Assembly: GCF_900187385.1 (NCBI RefSeq)
Contig: NZ_FYEY01000001.1
Coordinates: forward strand, 2,294,001-2,358,000
Source: Streptomyces sp. 2114.4
GTDB lineage: Bacteria; Actinomycetota; Actinomycetes; Streptomycetales; Streptomycetaceae
DNA length: 64,000 nucleotides
Direction: 5' to 3'
Each line of letters opens with the position of its first letter. Position 1 is the stretch's first letter. Under the pieces are notes generated by a model. That model saw only the letters and a list, made by a program, of their open reading frames with translations, searched no databases and was not told the DNA's origin. The translations under genes were made by a program, and so were the position numbers. Shown in pieces: positions 49,850 through 59,583 of this stretch.

Positions 49850-50281
49850 TCAGCGCTTGCCGGCCTTGGGCGTGACCAGTCGGCTGCCTGCCCAGTCCTT
49901 GCCCGCGTTGATGCTCTTGGTCTGGGACAGACCCGCGGTCTGCGCGGCCTCATTGATGTCGCTGGGCTCGACGTAGCCGTCACGGCCGGTCTTCGGGGTC
50001 AGCAGCCAGATCTGCCCGCCCTCGTCGATCAGCCCGATGGCGTCCACCAGCGCGTCCGTGAGGTCGCCGTCCTCGTCGCGGAACCACAGCAGCACGACGT
50101 CACACACGTCGTCGTAGTCCTCGTCGACGAGATCCTGGCCGATCACGGTCTCAATGCCTTCGCGGAGATCCTGATCGACGTCGTCGTCGTAGCCGATCTC
50201 CTGGACCACCTGTCCGGGCTCGAACCCCAGCCTGGCGGCAGGGTTGGTCCGCTCCTCCGCGTGGTCCGCGGTCGCGCTCAC
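49850..50281 (-). CDS. DUF3052 family protein
   Basis: A 143-residue soluble acidic protein. LGFEPGQVVQEIGYDDDVD, DEDYDDVCDVVLLWFRDEDGDL and GQIWLLTPKTGRDGYV are conserved in the DUF3052 family of actinobacteria; function unknown. The GTG at 50281 follows AGGAGG at ideal spacing. It is divergent from aceE and separated from it by about 520 bases. Confidence 0.9.
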   Translation of the reverse strand: MSATADHAEERTNPAARLGFEPGQVVQEIGYDDDVDQDLREGIETVIGQDLVDEDYDDVCDVVLLWFRDEDGDLTDALVDAIGLIDEGGQIWLLTPKTGRDGYVEPSDINEAAQTAGLSQTKSINAGKDWAGSRLVTPKAGKR

Positions 50282-50797
50282 GGATTGCCTCCTGTCATGT
50301 TTCGGAAATGCTCGGGGACCCCGCGCGTGCGCGGAGCATTGGGCGTAGTCCACACGGGCCGGGCGGATCGCGCAAGTACCCGGCGGTCCAGACCGCCGAA
50401 ACGGTGACGTTTCGAGGCGTCTCGCCGCAAGCACGACCCCCGCAGGCCAGGCTGTAGTGATTCACGCCACAGCTTTCTGTGAAGTTTATCGGGTACTTGC
50501 GCGGGACTGGTCCCTTCGAGGGGCGGCGGCCGGCCCCGGACCCGGTTCCGGGGCCCGCACGTCCGTACGCGAAGCACTTTCGACATGGGCGTATGGTTGC
50601 GATTTGGCCGACCCGAGAAATCGGCCTTTTCAGCGCCATCTCTCTACGGATGGGTTACCCATCGGTAGAGGTGACGTATCCCAGTGGCTCGGTACACGAT
50701 GGAAGACGGCGCGACACCAAGGCAGCGACAGCATTCGTCCCGTGCACCGCAGCAATCACTTGCAGAGCACGAAACGAACCGAACACGAAGGAACAGC
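50282..50797. other. Intergenic region between DUF3052 and aceE
   Basis: No gene is supported. It must hold two divergent promoters. The part around 50470-50500 is less GC-rich (TTCTGTGAAGTTTATCGGG) and 50650-50700 has GATGGGTTACCCATCGGTAG, an imperfect dyad that could be an operator for aceE. Neither is proven. Confidence 0.4.
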
Positions 50798-53530
50798 GTG
50801 GCTTCCGGATCCGATCGAAACCCGATCATCATTGGCGGCCTTCCCAGCCAGGTCCCGGACTTCGATCCCGAAGAGACCCAGGAATGGCTCGACTCGCTCG
50901 ACGCGGCCGTCGACGAGCGGGGCCGGGAACGTGCCCGCTACCTCATGCTCCGCCTGATCGAGCGCGCGCGCGAGAAGCGGGTGGCCGTGCCCGAGATGCG
51001 CAGCTCGGACTACGTGAACACCATCGCGACCAAGGACGAGCCGTTCTTCCCGGGCAATGAGGAGATCGAGCGCAAGGTCCTGAACGCGACCCGGTGGAAC
51101 GCCGCGGTCATGGTCTCGCGTGCCCAGCGCCCGGGCATCGGCGTCGGCGGGCACATCGCCACCTTCGCCTCCTCCGCCTCCCTCTACGACGTGGGCTTCA
51201 ACCACTTCTTCCGGGGCAAGGACGAGGGCGACGGCGGCGACCAGATCTTCTTCCAGGGCCACGCCTCGCCCGGTGTCTACGCCCGCGCCTTCCTCCTGGA
51301 CCGGCTGTCCGAGGCCCAGCTCGACGCCTTCCGGCAGGAGAAGTCCAAGGCCCCCAACGGCCTGTCCAGCTACCCGCACCCGCGGCTGATGCCGGACTTC
51401 TGGGAGTTCCCGACCGTCTCGATGGGCCTCGGCCCGCTCGGCGCGATCTACCAGGCACGGATGAACCGCTACATGGAGGCGCGCGGCATCGCCGACACCT
51501 CCAAGTCGCACGTCTGGGCCTACCTCGGCGACGGTGAGATGGACGAGCCCGAGTCGCTCGGCCAGCTGTCCATCGCCGCCCGTGAGGGCCTGGACAACCT
51601 GACCTTCGTCGTCAACTGCAACCTGCAGCGCCTGGACGGCCCGGTCCGCGGCAACGGCAAGATCATGCAGGAGCTGGAGTCGCAGTTCCGCGGCGCCGGC
51701 TGGAACGTCATCAAGCTGGTGTGGGACCGCAGCTGGGACCCGCTGCTCGCGCAGGACCGCGACGGCATCCTGGTCAACAAGCTCAACAGCACGCCCGACG
51801 GTCAGTTCCAGACGTACGCCACCGAGACCGGTGCGTACATCCGCGAGCACTTCTTCGGCGACGACCAGCGGCTGCGCGCGATGGTCGAGAACATGACCGA
51901 CGACCAGATCCTGCACCTGGGCCGCGGCGGTCACGACCACAAGAAGATCTACGCGGCGTATGCGGCGGCCAAGGCCCACAAGGGCCAGCCGACGGTGATC
52001 CTCGCGCAGACCGTCAAGGGCTGGACGCTCGGCCCGAACTTCGAGGGCCGCAACGCGACCCACCAGATGAAGAAGCTGACGGTCGACGACCTCAAGGGCT
52101 TCCGCGACCGGCTGCACCTGCCGATCCCGGACAAGGACCTGGAGGACGGCCTGCCGCCGTACTACCACCCGGGCCGGAACTCCGAAGAGATCCAGTACAT
52201 GCACGACCGCCGCAAGGGGCTGGGGGGCTACGTGCCCACCCGTGTCGTGCGCGCCGAGCCGCTGAAGCTGCCGGACGACAAGGCCTACGCGGGTGCCAAG
52301 AAGGGCTCGGGCCAGCAGAAGATCGCCACGACCATGGCGTTCGTCCGTGTCCTGAAGGACCTCATGCGGGACAAGGAGATCGGCAAGCGCTTCGTGCCGA
52401 TCGCGCCCGACGAGTACCGCACCTTCGGTATGGACGCGTTCTTCCCGTCGGCCAAGATCTACAACCCGCTGGGCCAGCAGTACGAGTCGGTCGACCGCGA
52501 ACTGCTCCTCGCGTACAAGGAGTCGCCGACCGGCCAGATGCTGCACGACGGCATCACCGAGGCGGGCTGTACCGCTTCCCTGATCGCGGCGGGCTCCGCC
52601 TATGCCACGCACGGCGAGCCGCTGATCCCGGTCTATGTCTTCTACTCGATGTTCGGGTTCCAGCGCACCGGCGACCAGTTCTGGCAGATGGCCGACCAGC
52701 TCGCGCGCGGCTTCGTGCTCGGCGCGACCGCGGGCCGGACGACGCTGACCGGTGAGGGTCTGCAGCACGCCGACGGCCACTCCCAGCTGCTGGCCTCGAC
52801 CAACCCGGCCTGTGTCTCCTACGACCCGGCCTACGGCTACGAGATCGCGCACATCGTCAAGGACGGTCTGCGGCGGATGTACGGCGAGAACGCCGAGGAC
52901 ATCTTCTACTACCTGACCGTCTACAACGAGCCGATCCAGCACCCGGCGGAGCCGGCCGACGTCGACGTCGAGGGCATCCTCAAGGGTCTGCACCGCATCA
53001 AGGCGGGCGAGAAGGGCGAGCACGCGGCCCGGATCCTCGCCTCGGGTGTCGCGGTGCCGTGGGCCGTCGAGGCCCAGCAGATCCTCGCGGACGAGTGGAA
53101 CGTCAAGGCCGACGTCTGGTCGGCGACCTCCTGGAACGAGCTGCGCCGCGACGCGGTGGAGATCGAGGAGCACAACCTTCTGCACCCGGAGGAGGAGCAG
53201 CGCGTCCCGTACGTGACGCAGAAGCTCCAGGGTGCCGAGGGTCCGACGATCGCGGTCTCGGACTGGATGCGGGCGGTGCCCGACCAGATCGCGCGCTGGG
53301 TTCCCGGCACGTACCAGTCGCTGGGCGCCGACGGCTTCGGCTTCGCGGACACCCGTGGCGCGGCCCGTCGCTTCTTCCACATCGACGCGCAGTCCATCGT
53401 CCTCGGCGTGCTCACCGAGCTCGCCAAGGAGGGCAAGGTCGACCGGTCGCTGCTGAAGCAGGCGATCGACCGCTACCAGCTCCTGGACGTCACGGCCGCC
53501 GAGGCCGGGGAGGCCGGCGGCGACGCCTGA
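50798..53530 (+). CDS. aceE: Pyruvate dehydrogenase E1 component, homodimeric type
   Basis: A 910-residue thiamine-diphosphate enzyme, the E. coli AceE type rather than the alpha/beta form. The TPP motif [13 protein letters not shown] (about residues 244-256) with the distal [45 protein letters not shown], and C-terminal [19 protein letters not shown] and HADGHSQLL are unambiguous. It decarboxylates pyruvate and passes the acetyl group to E2. GTG at 50798 follows GAAGGA. It is isolated here; the E2 and E3 genes are not in the window, as is usual for Streptomyces. A strong terminator follows. Confidence 0.96.
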   Translation: MASGSDRNPIIIGGLPSQVPDFDPEETQEWLDSLDAAVDERGRERARYLMLRLIERAREKRVAVPEMRSSDYVNTIATKDEPFFPGNEEIERKVLNATRWNAAVMVSRAQRPGIGVGGHIATFASSASLYDVGFNHFFRGKDEGDGGDQIFFQGHASPGVYARAFLLDRLSEAQLDAFRQEKSKAPNGLSSYPHPRLMPDFWEFPTVSMGLGPLGAIYQARMNRYMEARGIADTSKSHVWAYLGDGEMDEPESLGQLSIAAREGLDNLTFVVNCNLQRLDGPVRGNGKIMQELESQFRGAGWNVIKLVWDRSWDPLLAQDRDGILVNKLNSTPDGQFQTYATETGAYIREHFFGDDQRLRAMVENMTDDQILHLGRGGHDHKKIYAAYAAAKAHKGQPTVILAQTVKGWTLGPNFEGRNATHQMKKLTVDDLKGFRDRLHLPIPDKDLEDGLPPYYHPGRNSEEIQYMHDRRKGLGGYVPTRVVRAEPLKLPDDKAYAGAKKGSGQQKIATTMAFVRVLKDLMRDKEIGKRFVPIAPDEYRTFGMDAFFPSAKIYNPLGQQYESVDRELLLAYKESPTGQMLHDGITEAGCTASLIAAGSAYATHGEPLIPVYVFYSMFGFQRTGDQFWQMADQLARGFVLGATAGRTTLTGEGLQHADGHSQLLASTNPACVSYDPAYGYEIAHIVKDGLRRMYGENAEDIFYYLTVYNEPIQHPAEPADVDVEGILKGLHRIKAGEKGEHAARILASGVAVPWAVEAQQILADEWNVKADVWSATSWNELRRDAVEIEEHNLLHPEEEQRVPYVTQKLQGAEGPTIAVSDWMRAVPDQIARWVPGTYQSLGADGFGFADTRGAARRFFHIDAQSIVLGVLTELAKEGKVDRSLLKQAIDRYQLLDVTAAEAGEAGGDA

Positions 53531-53564
53531 CCTCTCCGCGGCGGACTGCCGCACCGCTTCCGCC

Positions 53565-53603
53565 GCGCCCCCCGACCAGCGCTCCTCGCCGGCCGGGGGG
53601 CGC
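53565..53603 (+). terminator. 10-bp perfect stem terminator after aceE
   Basis: GCGCCCCCCG (53565-53574) and CGGGGGGCGC (53594-53603) are exact inverted repeats, 35 bases after the aceE stop. Confidence 0.75.
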
Positions 53604-53658
53604 TGTGGTGCGGACGCGGGGTACCGGTGCGCAGGGCGGGTGCGGCGGCGTGGCATGG

Positions 53659-54078
53659 TCAGCGTTCCCATACCTTGAACGCCCGTACCTGGTACGGAGA
53701 CCGGGGCACCCAGCTGCCGCCGCCCGGGTAGGTGTCGAACTCGGCGGTCTCGGCGCATTCCTCGCTCTGGTAGGTGGTCACCGGCCGGCCGGTCCGGTTG
53801 GCGAGCGCGGCGGCGCTGGTTCCCTTGGGCAGCGGGGTGCAGCTCTCGATATCGGTGTCGGACAGCTCGTAGGTCCGCCGCGTGCCGCCGAAGTCCGCCT
53901 TCGGCCACAGGCACAGCTGTCCTGCCGCGCAGGGGCCCGAGGCGGCACCGGCACGGCCGCCCGGGGCCGCGTGCGCAGCCGGAGTGCCGAGGGCCGGCGG
54001 GACGGCGAGGGCGGCGGTGAGCGCGGCGAGGCCGGTGAGGAGCGCGGTGGTGTGGGACGTACGCAGACGCAGACGCAT
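53659..54078 (-). CDS. Secreted peptidase inhibitor (I36-like) family protein
   Basis: A 139-residue exported protein. MRLRLRTSHTTALLTGLAA and an Ala-rich core to AHAAPGG (cleavage near residue 38) form the signal peptide. The mature part has CAAGQLCLWPKADFGGTRRTYEL and further Cys residues (CTPLPKG, EECAETAEF), the beta-crystallin-like pattern of the I36/SMPI inhibitor family. It would inhibit metalloproteases outside the cell. The GGGGGAGAG precedes the ATG at 54078. It converges with aceE. Confidence 0.82.
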   Translation of the reverse strand: MRLRLRTSHTTALLTGLAALTAALAVPPALGTPAAHAAPGGRAGAASGPCAAGQLCLWPKADFGGTRRTYELSDTDIESCTPLPKGTSAAALANRTGRPVTTYQSEECAETAEFDTYPGGGSWVPRSPYQVRAFKVWER

Positions 54079-54589
54079 AGGAATCTCTCCCCCGTGAAGT
54101 ACGACGATGGTGATTGCCGTGGGCGGGTTGCCCGCGGCGGGTGCTGCGGTGTCGAGCTTCGCGAGGGCGCGGCGCGGTTGCCAAGGCCGTGGCGGCACGG
54201 CCACCCGGATCAGGGATGTGGACAGCCGGAACGGCCCGGCGCGGTGCCTTCGGTGCACGGCGTTGACGTGGGACGGACCGGCGGGGTGGGGGTGCGGAAA
54301 CCGTTCGCCCCCTGGCCTGCCGGGGTCCGGGAGGCGGCTGACGTCCCGGAGGAGGCCGGTGGCCGGTTCGGTTCCCCGGTCGGCTCATCCGGATGAGGGA
54401 TTCGGCCCGCCGGCAGGGGCCAACTCCCGCCCGGCACATGACGGGAGGGGCGGGGCGGGGGCCGGGGAGGCCGGTTGACGCCCGCCGTTGACGACAGCAC
54501 GCGGGCCGCGCACCGGCACCACGCAACAGCGCGCGGCCGGCCGAGGACGAGCCTCGCGCCTGCCGCGCGCCGTGAGCCGGGGTGCGGGG
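54079..54589. other. Gene-free interval upstream of the I36-like gene
   Basis: About 510 bases without a supported gene. It should include the promoter of the I36-like gene near its left end and the 3' end of the efflux-pump transcript near its right end. Short GC-rich hairpins are present (for example around 54430-54480), but none has a stem as strong as the terminators listed. Confidence 0.35.
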
Positions 54590-56191
54590 TCAGATGTGGC
54601 CGACCCCGGCTCCCGCCTCGGCGTTCGCGCCGCGCTTGGTGAAGACGGCGACGAGGGCGGCGACGACCGCCACGCCGCAGGCGACGGTGAAGGCCAGGCC
54701 CATGCCGGACACGAAGGTGTCGTGCGCGACGGAAACGATCTTCTGGGCGAACGCCGGCGGGGTGCCCTTCGGGACCGGGGCGATACCGGCCGAGACCGCG
54801 TCGGAGAGCTGGGACGCCTGCCCGGGCGGGACCGGCGGGAGGCCGGCCGACTTCCAGTTGCCCGGGAGTTCGTTGTCGACACGGGAGGCCATCACCGCGC
54901 CGAGCACGGCCGTGCCGAGGCTGCCGCCGACCTGCATCGCGGCCTGCTGGAGGCCGCCGGCGACGCCGGAGAGCTCCAGCGGGGCGTTGCCGACGATGAC
55001 CTCGGTGGCGCCGACCATGACGGGCGCGAGGCCCAGGCCGAGCAGCGCGAACCAGAGGGACATCGGGCCGGTGGTGCTGTCCGTGTCGAGCCCGGACATG
55101 CCGTACATGGCGACGGCGGTGAGGACCATGCCGCCGACCAGCGGGATGCGCGGGCCGAGCTTGGTGATCAGGGCGCCGGCGAGCGGCGAGCCGACGATCA
55201 TCATGCCTGTGAGCGGGAGGAGGTGCAGTCCGCTGTCCACGGGGGTCATGCCGTGGACGTTCTGCAGATAGAACGTCACGAAGAACAGGCCACCCATGAA
55301 GGCGAAGGCCATCAGCACCATCAGGACCGTGCCGGCGGTGAGCGGCAGGGAGCGGAACATCCGCAGCGGGATGAGCGGTTCGCGGACCTTGGTCTCCAGG
55401 ACGGCGAACAGCGCGAAGAGGACCACCGCGGCGATCAGGAAGCCCCAGGTCTTCATGTCGCCCCAGCCCCATTCCGACGCCTTGATCAGCGGCCAGATGA
55501 GGCAGAACATCGCTCCGGAGAGCAGCACGATGCCCGGGATGTCGAACGAGCGCGGGGCGTTCACCGCGCGGTGGTCCTTGAGGATCACCAGGCCGAGGAC
55601 CAGCGCCAGCACACCGACCGGGACGTTGATGAAGAACACGGACTGCCAGTTGACGTGCTCGACCAGCAGTCCGCCGACTATCGGCCCGCCGGCGGTGGAG
55701 GCGCCGATGACCATGCCCCAGATGCCGATCGCCATGTTGAGCTTCTCGGCCGGGAAGGTGGCGCGCAGCAGCCCCAGCGCGGCGGGCATCAGCAGCGCGC
55801 CGAACAGGCCTTGCAGCACGCGGAAGGTGATGACCAGCGCGACCTCGTGGGAGAACCCGATGGCGCCGGAGGCGGCGGCGAAGCCGAGGATGCCGATGAG
55901 GAAGGTCTGGCGGTGGCCGAAGCGGTCGCCGAGCTTGCCGGCCGTGATCAGCGAGACGGCCAGCGCGAGCATGTAGCCGTTGGTGATCCACTGCACGTCG
56001 GCGAGCGAGGCGCCGAGGTCTTCCTTGATGGCCGGGTTGGCGATGGCGACGATCGTGCCGTCCAGGGCGACCATCATGACGCCGATCGCGACGGAGAAGA
56101 GGGTCAGCCACGGATGGCCGCGCAGCCCCTTCGAGGGCTCTGGTGCGGGAAGGTCCGGCGCAGCGACGGCGACCGGCGTCTGAGAACTCAT
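54590..56191 (-). CDS. DHA2-family (14-TM) multidrug MFS exporter
   Basis: A 533-residue, 14-helix exporter of the EmrB/QacA type. MMVALDGTIVAIANPAI is the DHA2 helix 1 motif, KLGDRFGHRQTF the loop motif A, GALLMPAALGLLRATFP the motif C region, and GPIVGGLLVEHVNWQSVFFINVPVG the signature of helix 5. It uses the proton gradient to export drugs or secondary metabolites. The divergent TetR gene and the dyad at 56205 suggest repression until a ligand arrives. ATG at 56191. Confidence 0.92.
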   Translation of the reverse strand: MSSQTPVAVAAPDLPAPEPSKGLRGHPWLTLFSVAIGVMMVALDGTIVAIANPAIKEDLGASLADVQWITNGYMLALAVSLITAGKLGDRFGHRQTFLIGILGFAAASGAIGFSHEVALVITFRVLQGLFGALLMPAALGLLRATFPAEKLNMAIGIWGMVIGASTAGGPIVGGLLVEHVNWQSVFFINVPVGVLALVLGLVILKDHRAVNAPRSFDIPGIVLLSGAMFCLIWPLIKASEWGWGDMKTWGFLIAAVVLFALFAVLETKVREPLIPLRMFRSLPLTAGTVLMVLMAFAFMGGLFFVTFYLQNVHGMTPVDSGLHLLPLTGMMIVGSPLAGALITKLGPRIPLVGGMVLTAVAMYGMSGLDTDSTTGPMSLWFALLGLGLAPVMVGATEVIVGNAPLELSGVAGGLQQAAMQVGGSLGTAVLGAVMASRVDNELPGNWKSAGLPPVPPGQASQLSDAVSAGIAPVPKGTPPAFAQKIVSVAHDTFVSGMGLAFTVACGVAVVAALVAVFTKRGANAEAGAGVGHI

Positions 56192-56204
56192 ACGACGAGG
56201 CTAA

Positions 56205-56250
56205 TGTCAGCCACTGACAGTTGACAAAGCAAATCATGAGTCGGTAACTG
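56205..56250. promoter_or_regulatory. Divergent promoters with a TetR-type operator dyad
   Basis: TGTCAGCCACTGACA (56205-56219) is a palindrome, TGTCAG and CTGACA with 3 bases between. The site falls between a TTGTCA-like -35 and a CATTAG-like -10 of the exporter on the minus strand. Directly after it TTGACA (56221-56226) with TAACTG at an 18-base spacing looks like the promoter of the TetR gene. The regulator would thus block both directions. Confidence 0.6.
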
Positions 56251-56306
56251 TCATTTCGCTCACAGGTAACCTGAGCAGCGAGAACACCACGGAAAGGCGG
56301 CTCAGG

Positions 56307-56960
56307 ATGGCGGACCCGACGCCGCACACGGCACCCACGGGCCTGCGGGAACGCAAGAAGCAGCGCACTCGCGACGCGCTGATCCGCGCGGCACTCGAAC
56401 TCTTCACGGAGCAGGGGTACGAGGCGACGACGATCGACGAGATCGCGGAGGCGGTGGACGTCTCCCAGCGGACGTACTTCCGCTACTTCGCCAATAAGGA
56501 GGACGTCGCCTTCGCCGTCCAGGAGATGGTCGAGGCCCGCTTCCTCGACGAGCTGAACGCACGGCCCGCGGCGGAGGCACCGCTCACCGCACTGCGCACC
56601 GCCGTGATGGTGGCCTGGGACGACATCGGCAGCGCCATCGAGTCGGTGATCCCGGTGGAGCTGCACATGCGCTCGTTCCAGATGATCGAGTCGACGCCCG
56701 CGCTGGTCGCCGCGCATCTGCGGCGCTCGTCCGAACTGGAGGAGCAGATCGCGCGGTTGATCGCCCGGCGCGAGGGGCTGGACGTCGAAACGGATCCGCG
56801 GCCACGGGTGCTGGTTGCCGCGTTCAGCGGGGTGATGCGGGTGGCCGGCAAGGTGTGGAGCGAGGGGCAGGACTGCAGCGTGGCGTCCATCCGCGAGCTC
56901 ACCCAGTCCTATCTGGACCACATCGGGCCGGCGATGGAGGGCGACTGGCGGGCGAGGTGA
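56307..56960 (+). CDS. TetR family transcriptional repressor
   Basis: A 217-residue regulator. The N-terminal helix-turn-helix (RDALIRAALELFTEQGYEA, then TTIDEIAEAVDVSQRTYFRYF, then ANKEDVAFAV, residues 22-70) is followed by an all-helical ligand-binding domain. It is divergent from the DHA2 exporter with a 115-base gap carrying the operator dyad. GAAAGGCGG precedes the ATG at 56307. Confidence 0.9.
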   Translation: MADPTPHTAPTGLRERKKQRTRDALIRAALELFTEQGYEATTIDEIAEAVDVSQRTYFRYFANKEDVAFAVQEMVEARFLDELNARPAAEAPLTALRTAVMVAWDDIGSAIESVIPVELHMRSFQMIESTPALVAAHLRRSSELEEQIARLIARREGLDVETDPRPRVLVAAFSGVMRVAGKVWSEGQDCSVASIRELTQSYLDHIGPAMEGDWRAR

Positions 56961-57163
56961 GCGCGCCCGCACCATGCGCTACTCCCCGTAACGGGAATCC
57001 ATCTTTACGCGATCATTCCGCGCGTCCCCTGAGGCCACGTCTGCACGACTGAGCACCGAAAACGGATGACAAGTGTCCGATTTGGTCGAAATACCCACCG
57101 TGAAACGTGATCTCACTCACGGTCACAGCAAGCACCCTTCCGCGTCTCCTAGGGTGGCACGCG

Positions 57164-58381
57164 GTGACTTCTTTTCCGGGCAGCCTCGGCCCCTCCTCCA
57201 GCTTCCTGCAGTCCTCCGCCTGGCGTGCCGCGCTCGCCCTGGCGGTGGTGTTCGTGATGCTTGCCCTCACCGGCTGGACGGCCGTCAGAGGCACCAAGGA
57301 AGACGCCCATCCGCTGGCCACCGCCAAGGCCGCCTGGCAGCACGCCACCTTCCACGGCCGCCCGCTGCCCGACCCCGACGGTTCGCCGGCCGCGCTCCGG
57401 GGCTTCTTCACCAAGCTCACCGGTGCCGAGAAGCAGCAGCTCGCCGACCGCTTTCCGCTGGTCGTGGGCAATATGAACGGCGCCCCGGTACCGCTGCGTT
57501 ACCGCGCCAACCGGATGGCCATCGACGATGCCCGCGGCATCGAGAAACAGCGGATGGGCGACCGCCGGCTCACCCCCGTCGGCCGCCAGGAGGCGGGCCG
57601 GCTGATGCACCGCTTCGAGTCGATGATGAGCCCCGCCCGGCAGATCCTGGCCTTCGATCCGGCCGGCGACGGCCGGGCCGCCGAGGTCTTCGGCAACCTC
57701 CCGGCGGCGCAGCGGGTCTCGGTCGTGGTGCCCGGCGTGGACACCAACCTGTCGACCTTCGAGCGCACCGCGCGGGCGAACACCGCCCCCGTCGGCATGG
57801 CGCGGTCCCTTTACCGCGCCGAGCGCGAAGCCCGGCCGAGCACCCGTACCGCCGTGATCGCCTGGGCCGACTACACCTCCCCGGCCGGGATGGGCGTCGA
57901 GGCCGCCACCGGGAAGCTCGCCGCGGACGGCGCGGTCCGGCTGCGCGCCCTGGTGGGCTCGCTGCCCTCCTCCGACGCCGTCTCGCTGTTCTGCCACAGC
58001 TACGGGTCCGTGGTCTGCGGCGTCGCGGCCCGTGACCTGCCGTCCAACGTCGAGGACATCGCGGTGGCCGGCAGCCCCGGCATGCGGGCCGGCAACCTCT
58101 CCGGGCTGGGCACCCATGCCCGCGTCTGGGCCATGCGGGACGCCGACGACTGGATCGCGGACGTGCCCAACCTGGAGGTCGGCGGGCTCGGCCACGGCGC
58201 CGACCCCGTCGATCCGTCCTTCGGCTCACGGGTCCTGTCGGCCGACGGCGCGGTCGGGCACGCCGGCTACTTCGCGCCCGGCACCCGCAGCCTGCGCAAC
58301 TTCGCCCTGGTCGGGGTGGGCGCGACCAGCACCGTCTCCTGCGCCACCGATGACCCGCACTGCAGTTCGGGGCTGGCCTGA
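57164..58381 (+). CDS. DUF1023 alpha/beta hydrolase, membrane-anchored
   Basis: A 405-residue protein. A single N-terminal membrane helix (WRAALALAVVFVMLALTGWTAV, about residues 20-41) is followed by the DUF1023 alpha/beta hydrolase domain. VSVVVPGVDTNLSTFERTA, LRALVGSLPSSDAVSLFCHSYGSVVCG (nucleophile Ser in HSYG), GSPGMRAGNLSGLGTHARVW, DADDWIADVPNLEVGGLGHGADPVDP and GHAGYFAPGTRSLRNFA are clear. The substrate is unknown. GTG at 57164 is chosen over an ATG at 57107, as the extension reads no signal sequence. A paralog lies at 61856. Confidence 0.83.
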   Translation: MTSFPGSLGPSSSFLQSSAWRAALALAVVFVMLALTGWTAVRGTKEDAHPLATAKAAWQHATFHGRPLPDPDGSPAALRGFFTKLTGAEKQQLADRFPLVVGNMNGAPVPLRYRANRMAIDDARGIEKQRMGDRRLTPVGRQEAGRLMHRFESMMSPARQILAFDPAGDGRAAEVFGNLPAAQRVSVVVPGVDTNLSTFERTARANTAPVGMARSLYRAEREARPSTRTAVIAWADYTSPAGMGVEAATGKLAADGAVRLRALVGSLPSSDAVSLFCHSYGSVVCGVAARDLPSNVEDIAVAGSPGMRAGNLSGLGTHARVWAMRDADDWIADVPNLEVGGLGHGADPVDPSFGSRVLSADGAVGHAGYFAPGTRSLRNFALVGVGATSTVSCATDDPHCSSGLA

Positions 58382-58579
58382 GGGCCGTCGGCCCGTACGA
58401 CTGGTTCCGCGGGCACGGCCCGGCGCCCGGGGACGGGCCGTGCCCGCGGGAACCGCACCCCGCGCCGGGGACGTCCACCAGACAGGGAACGCAGCGGGTG
58501 GCCGGAGTGACGCGCGTAGCTTCGGCGGACGCCCCCGAGGTGTCCGGAAGGGGGACGGGCGGGCGACCGCCCGCATACG

Positions 58580-59467
58580 ATGAGCCACATGGGTGATGTG
58601 CTGGCCGGTTTTCATGCCGTCTGGGAGTTCGACACGGACTCCGTACTCATCCGCTTCGAACGGGGGATCCGCAGGCCGAAGCTGTTCCAGGCGCTCGGCG
58701 AGCGACGTATTCCGTACGAGGCGCTGAGCTCCGTCGAGGTGGCCGGAGGCAGACGCGGCACGGTGGTGCTGCATGCCGTGCCCCGGCCCGGTGCCGATCC
58801 TTTGATGGAGGCGGCGGACGGGCAGCTCAAGGAGGACGCCGATCCGTACCGGCTGGTGCTGCCGGCCGAGCGCGGGACGCTGGCCGAGTACTACGCCGAC
58901 GAGCTGCGCACGGCGCTCGGCCCCGATGCGAAGGAACCCGCCGACCGCCACCTGGTGGCCGCGCCGGAGCCGCCGCTGCACTTCAAGGCGTACGACGGCA
59001 AGGCGTCCTTCGACGGCCGTGCGGTCGCCTTCCGGTGGTTCTGGACGGGTGCGAGCTCGGCGAAGTGGAAGTGCGGCGACCAGACCTTCCCGGTCGGCGA
59101 ACTGGCCGGGGTGGAGTGGCGGTCGCCGGAGATCCTCAACGGGTATCTGCGTCTGCTGGAGCGCGGTGCCCGTGAGCCGGGGACCGGCGAGCCGGACCAG
59201 GATCCGGCCACGGTGGTGTTCGGGCTCGGGTACGGCCCCGTTCACGAGTCGCTGCCGTTCGCGGCCTCGGTGCTGCAGGCCGTACGCGCCGCCGAGCCGG
59301 CGCCGGAGACGGCGGAGAGCGAACCGCGCCGCCGGACCGGGGACGCGCGGCGGGACCCCGCGGATATCGCGGACCGGATACGGCACCTCGGCGAGCTCCA
59401 CGGGGCCGGCCTGCTGACCGACGACGAGTTCAGCGCGAAGAAGGCCGAGCTGCTGGCGGAGCTGTAG
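58580..59467 (+). CDS. DUF4429 protein with a SHOCT domain
   Basis: A 295-residue soluble protein with two DUF4429 repeats (residues about 5-110 and 125-235; GDVLAGFHAVWEFDTDSVLIRF and FKAYDGKASFDGRAVAFRW), which are pleckstrin-like beta domains, and a C-terminal SHOCT motif (RIRHLGELHGAGLLTDDEFSAKKAELLAEL). The SHOCT helix usually mediates oligomerisation or DNA/phage-related roles. Function unknown. An ATG at 58580 or 58589 is possible. It lies between the DUF1023 gene and the two-component pair. Confidence 0.85.
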   Translation: MSHMGDVLAGFHAVWEFDTDSVLIRFERGIRRPKLFQALGERRIPYEALSSVEVAGGRRGTVVLHAVPRPGADPLMEAADGQLKEDADPYRLVLPAERGTLAEYYADELRTALGPDAKEPADRHLVAAPEPPLHFKAYDGKASFDGRAVAFRWFWTGASSAKWKCGDQTFPVGELAGVEWRSPEILNGYLRLLERGAREPGTGEPDQDPATVVFGLGYGPVHESLPFAASVLQAVRAAEPAPETAESEPRRRTGDARRDPADIADRIRHLGELHGAGLLTDDEFSAKKAELLAEL

Positions 59468-59583
59468 CGGCTCAGGGTCCGACCCGGAGGCGGGATCCGG
59501 GGGCTCATACCGTGGTAGGGGGTGGAAGTCCGGCCCCGGGTATGACGTCACGGCCGCCGTGCTCCGCTTGGATGGGGGGTGCG

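Noticed and set aside
50756..54526. Long minus-strand open frame across aceE
   Set aside because: Antisense to aceE; low-complexity Arg/Val/Gly composition, no domain.
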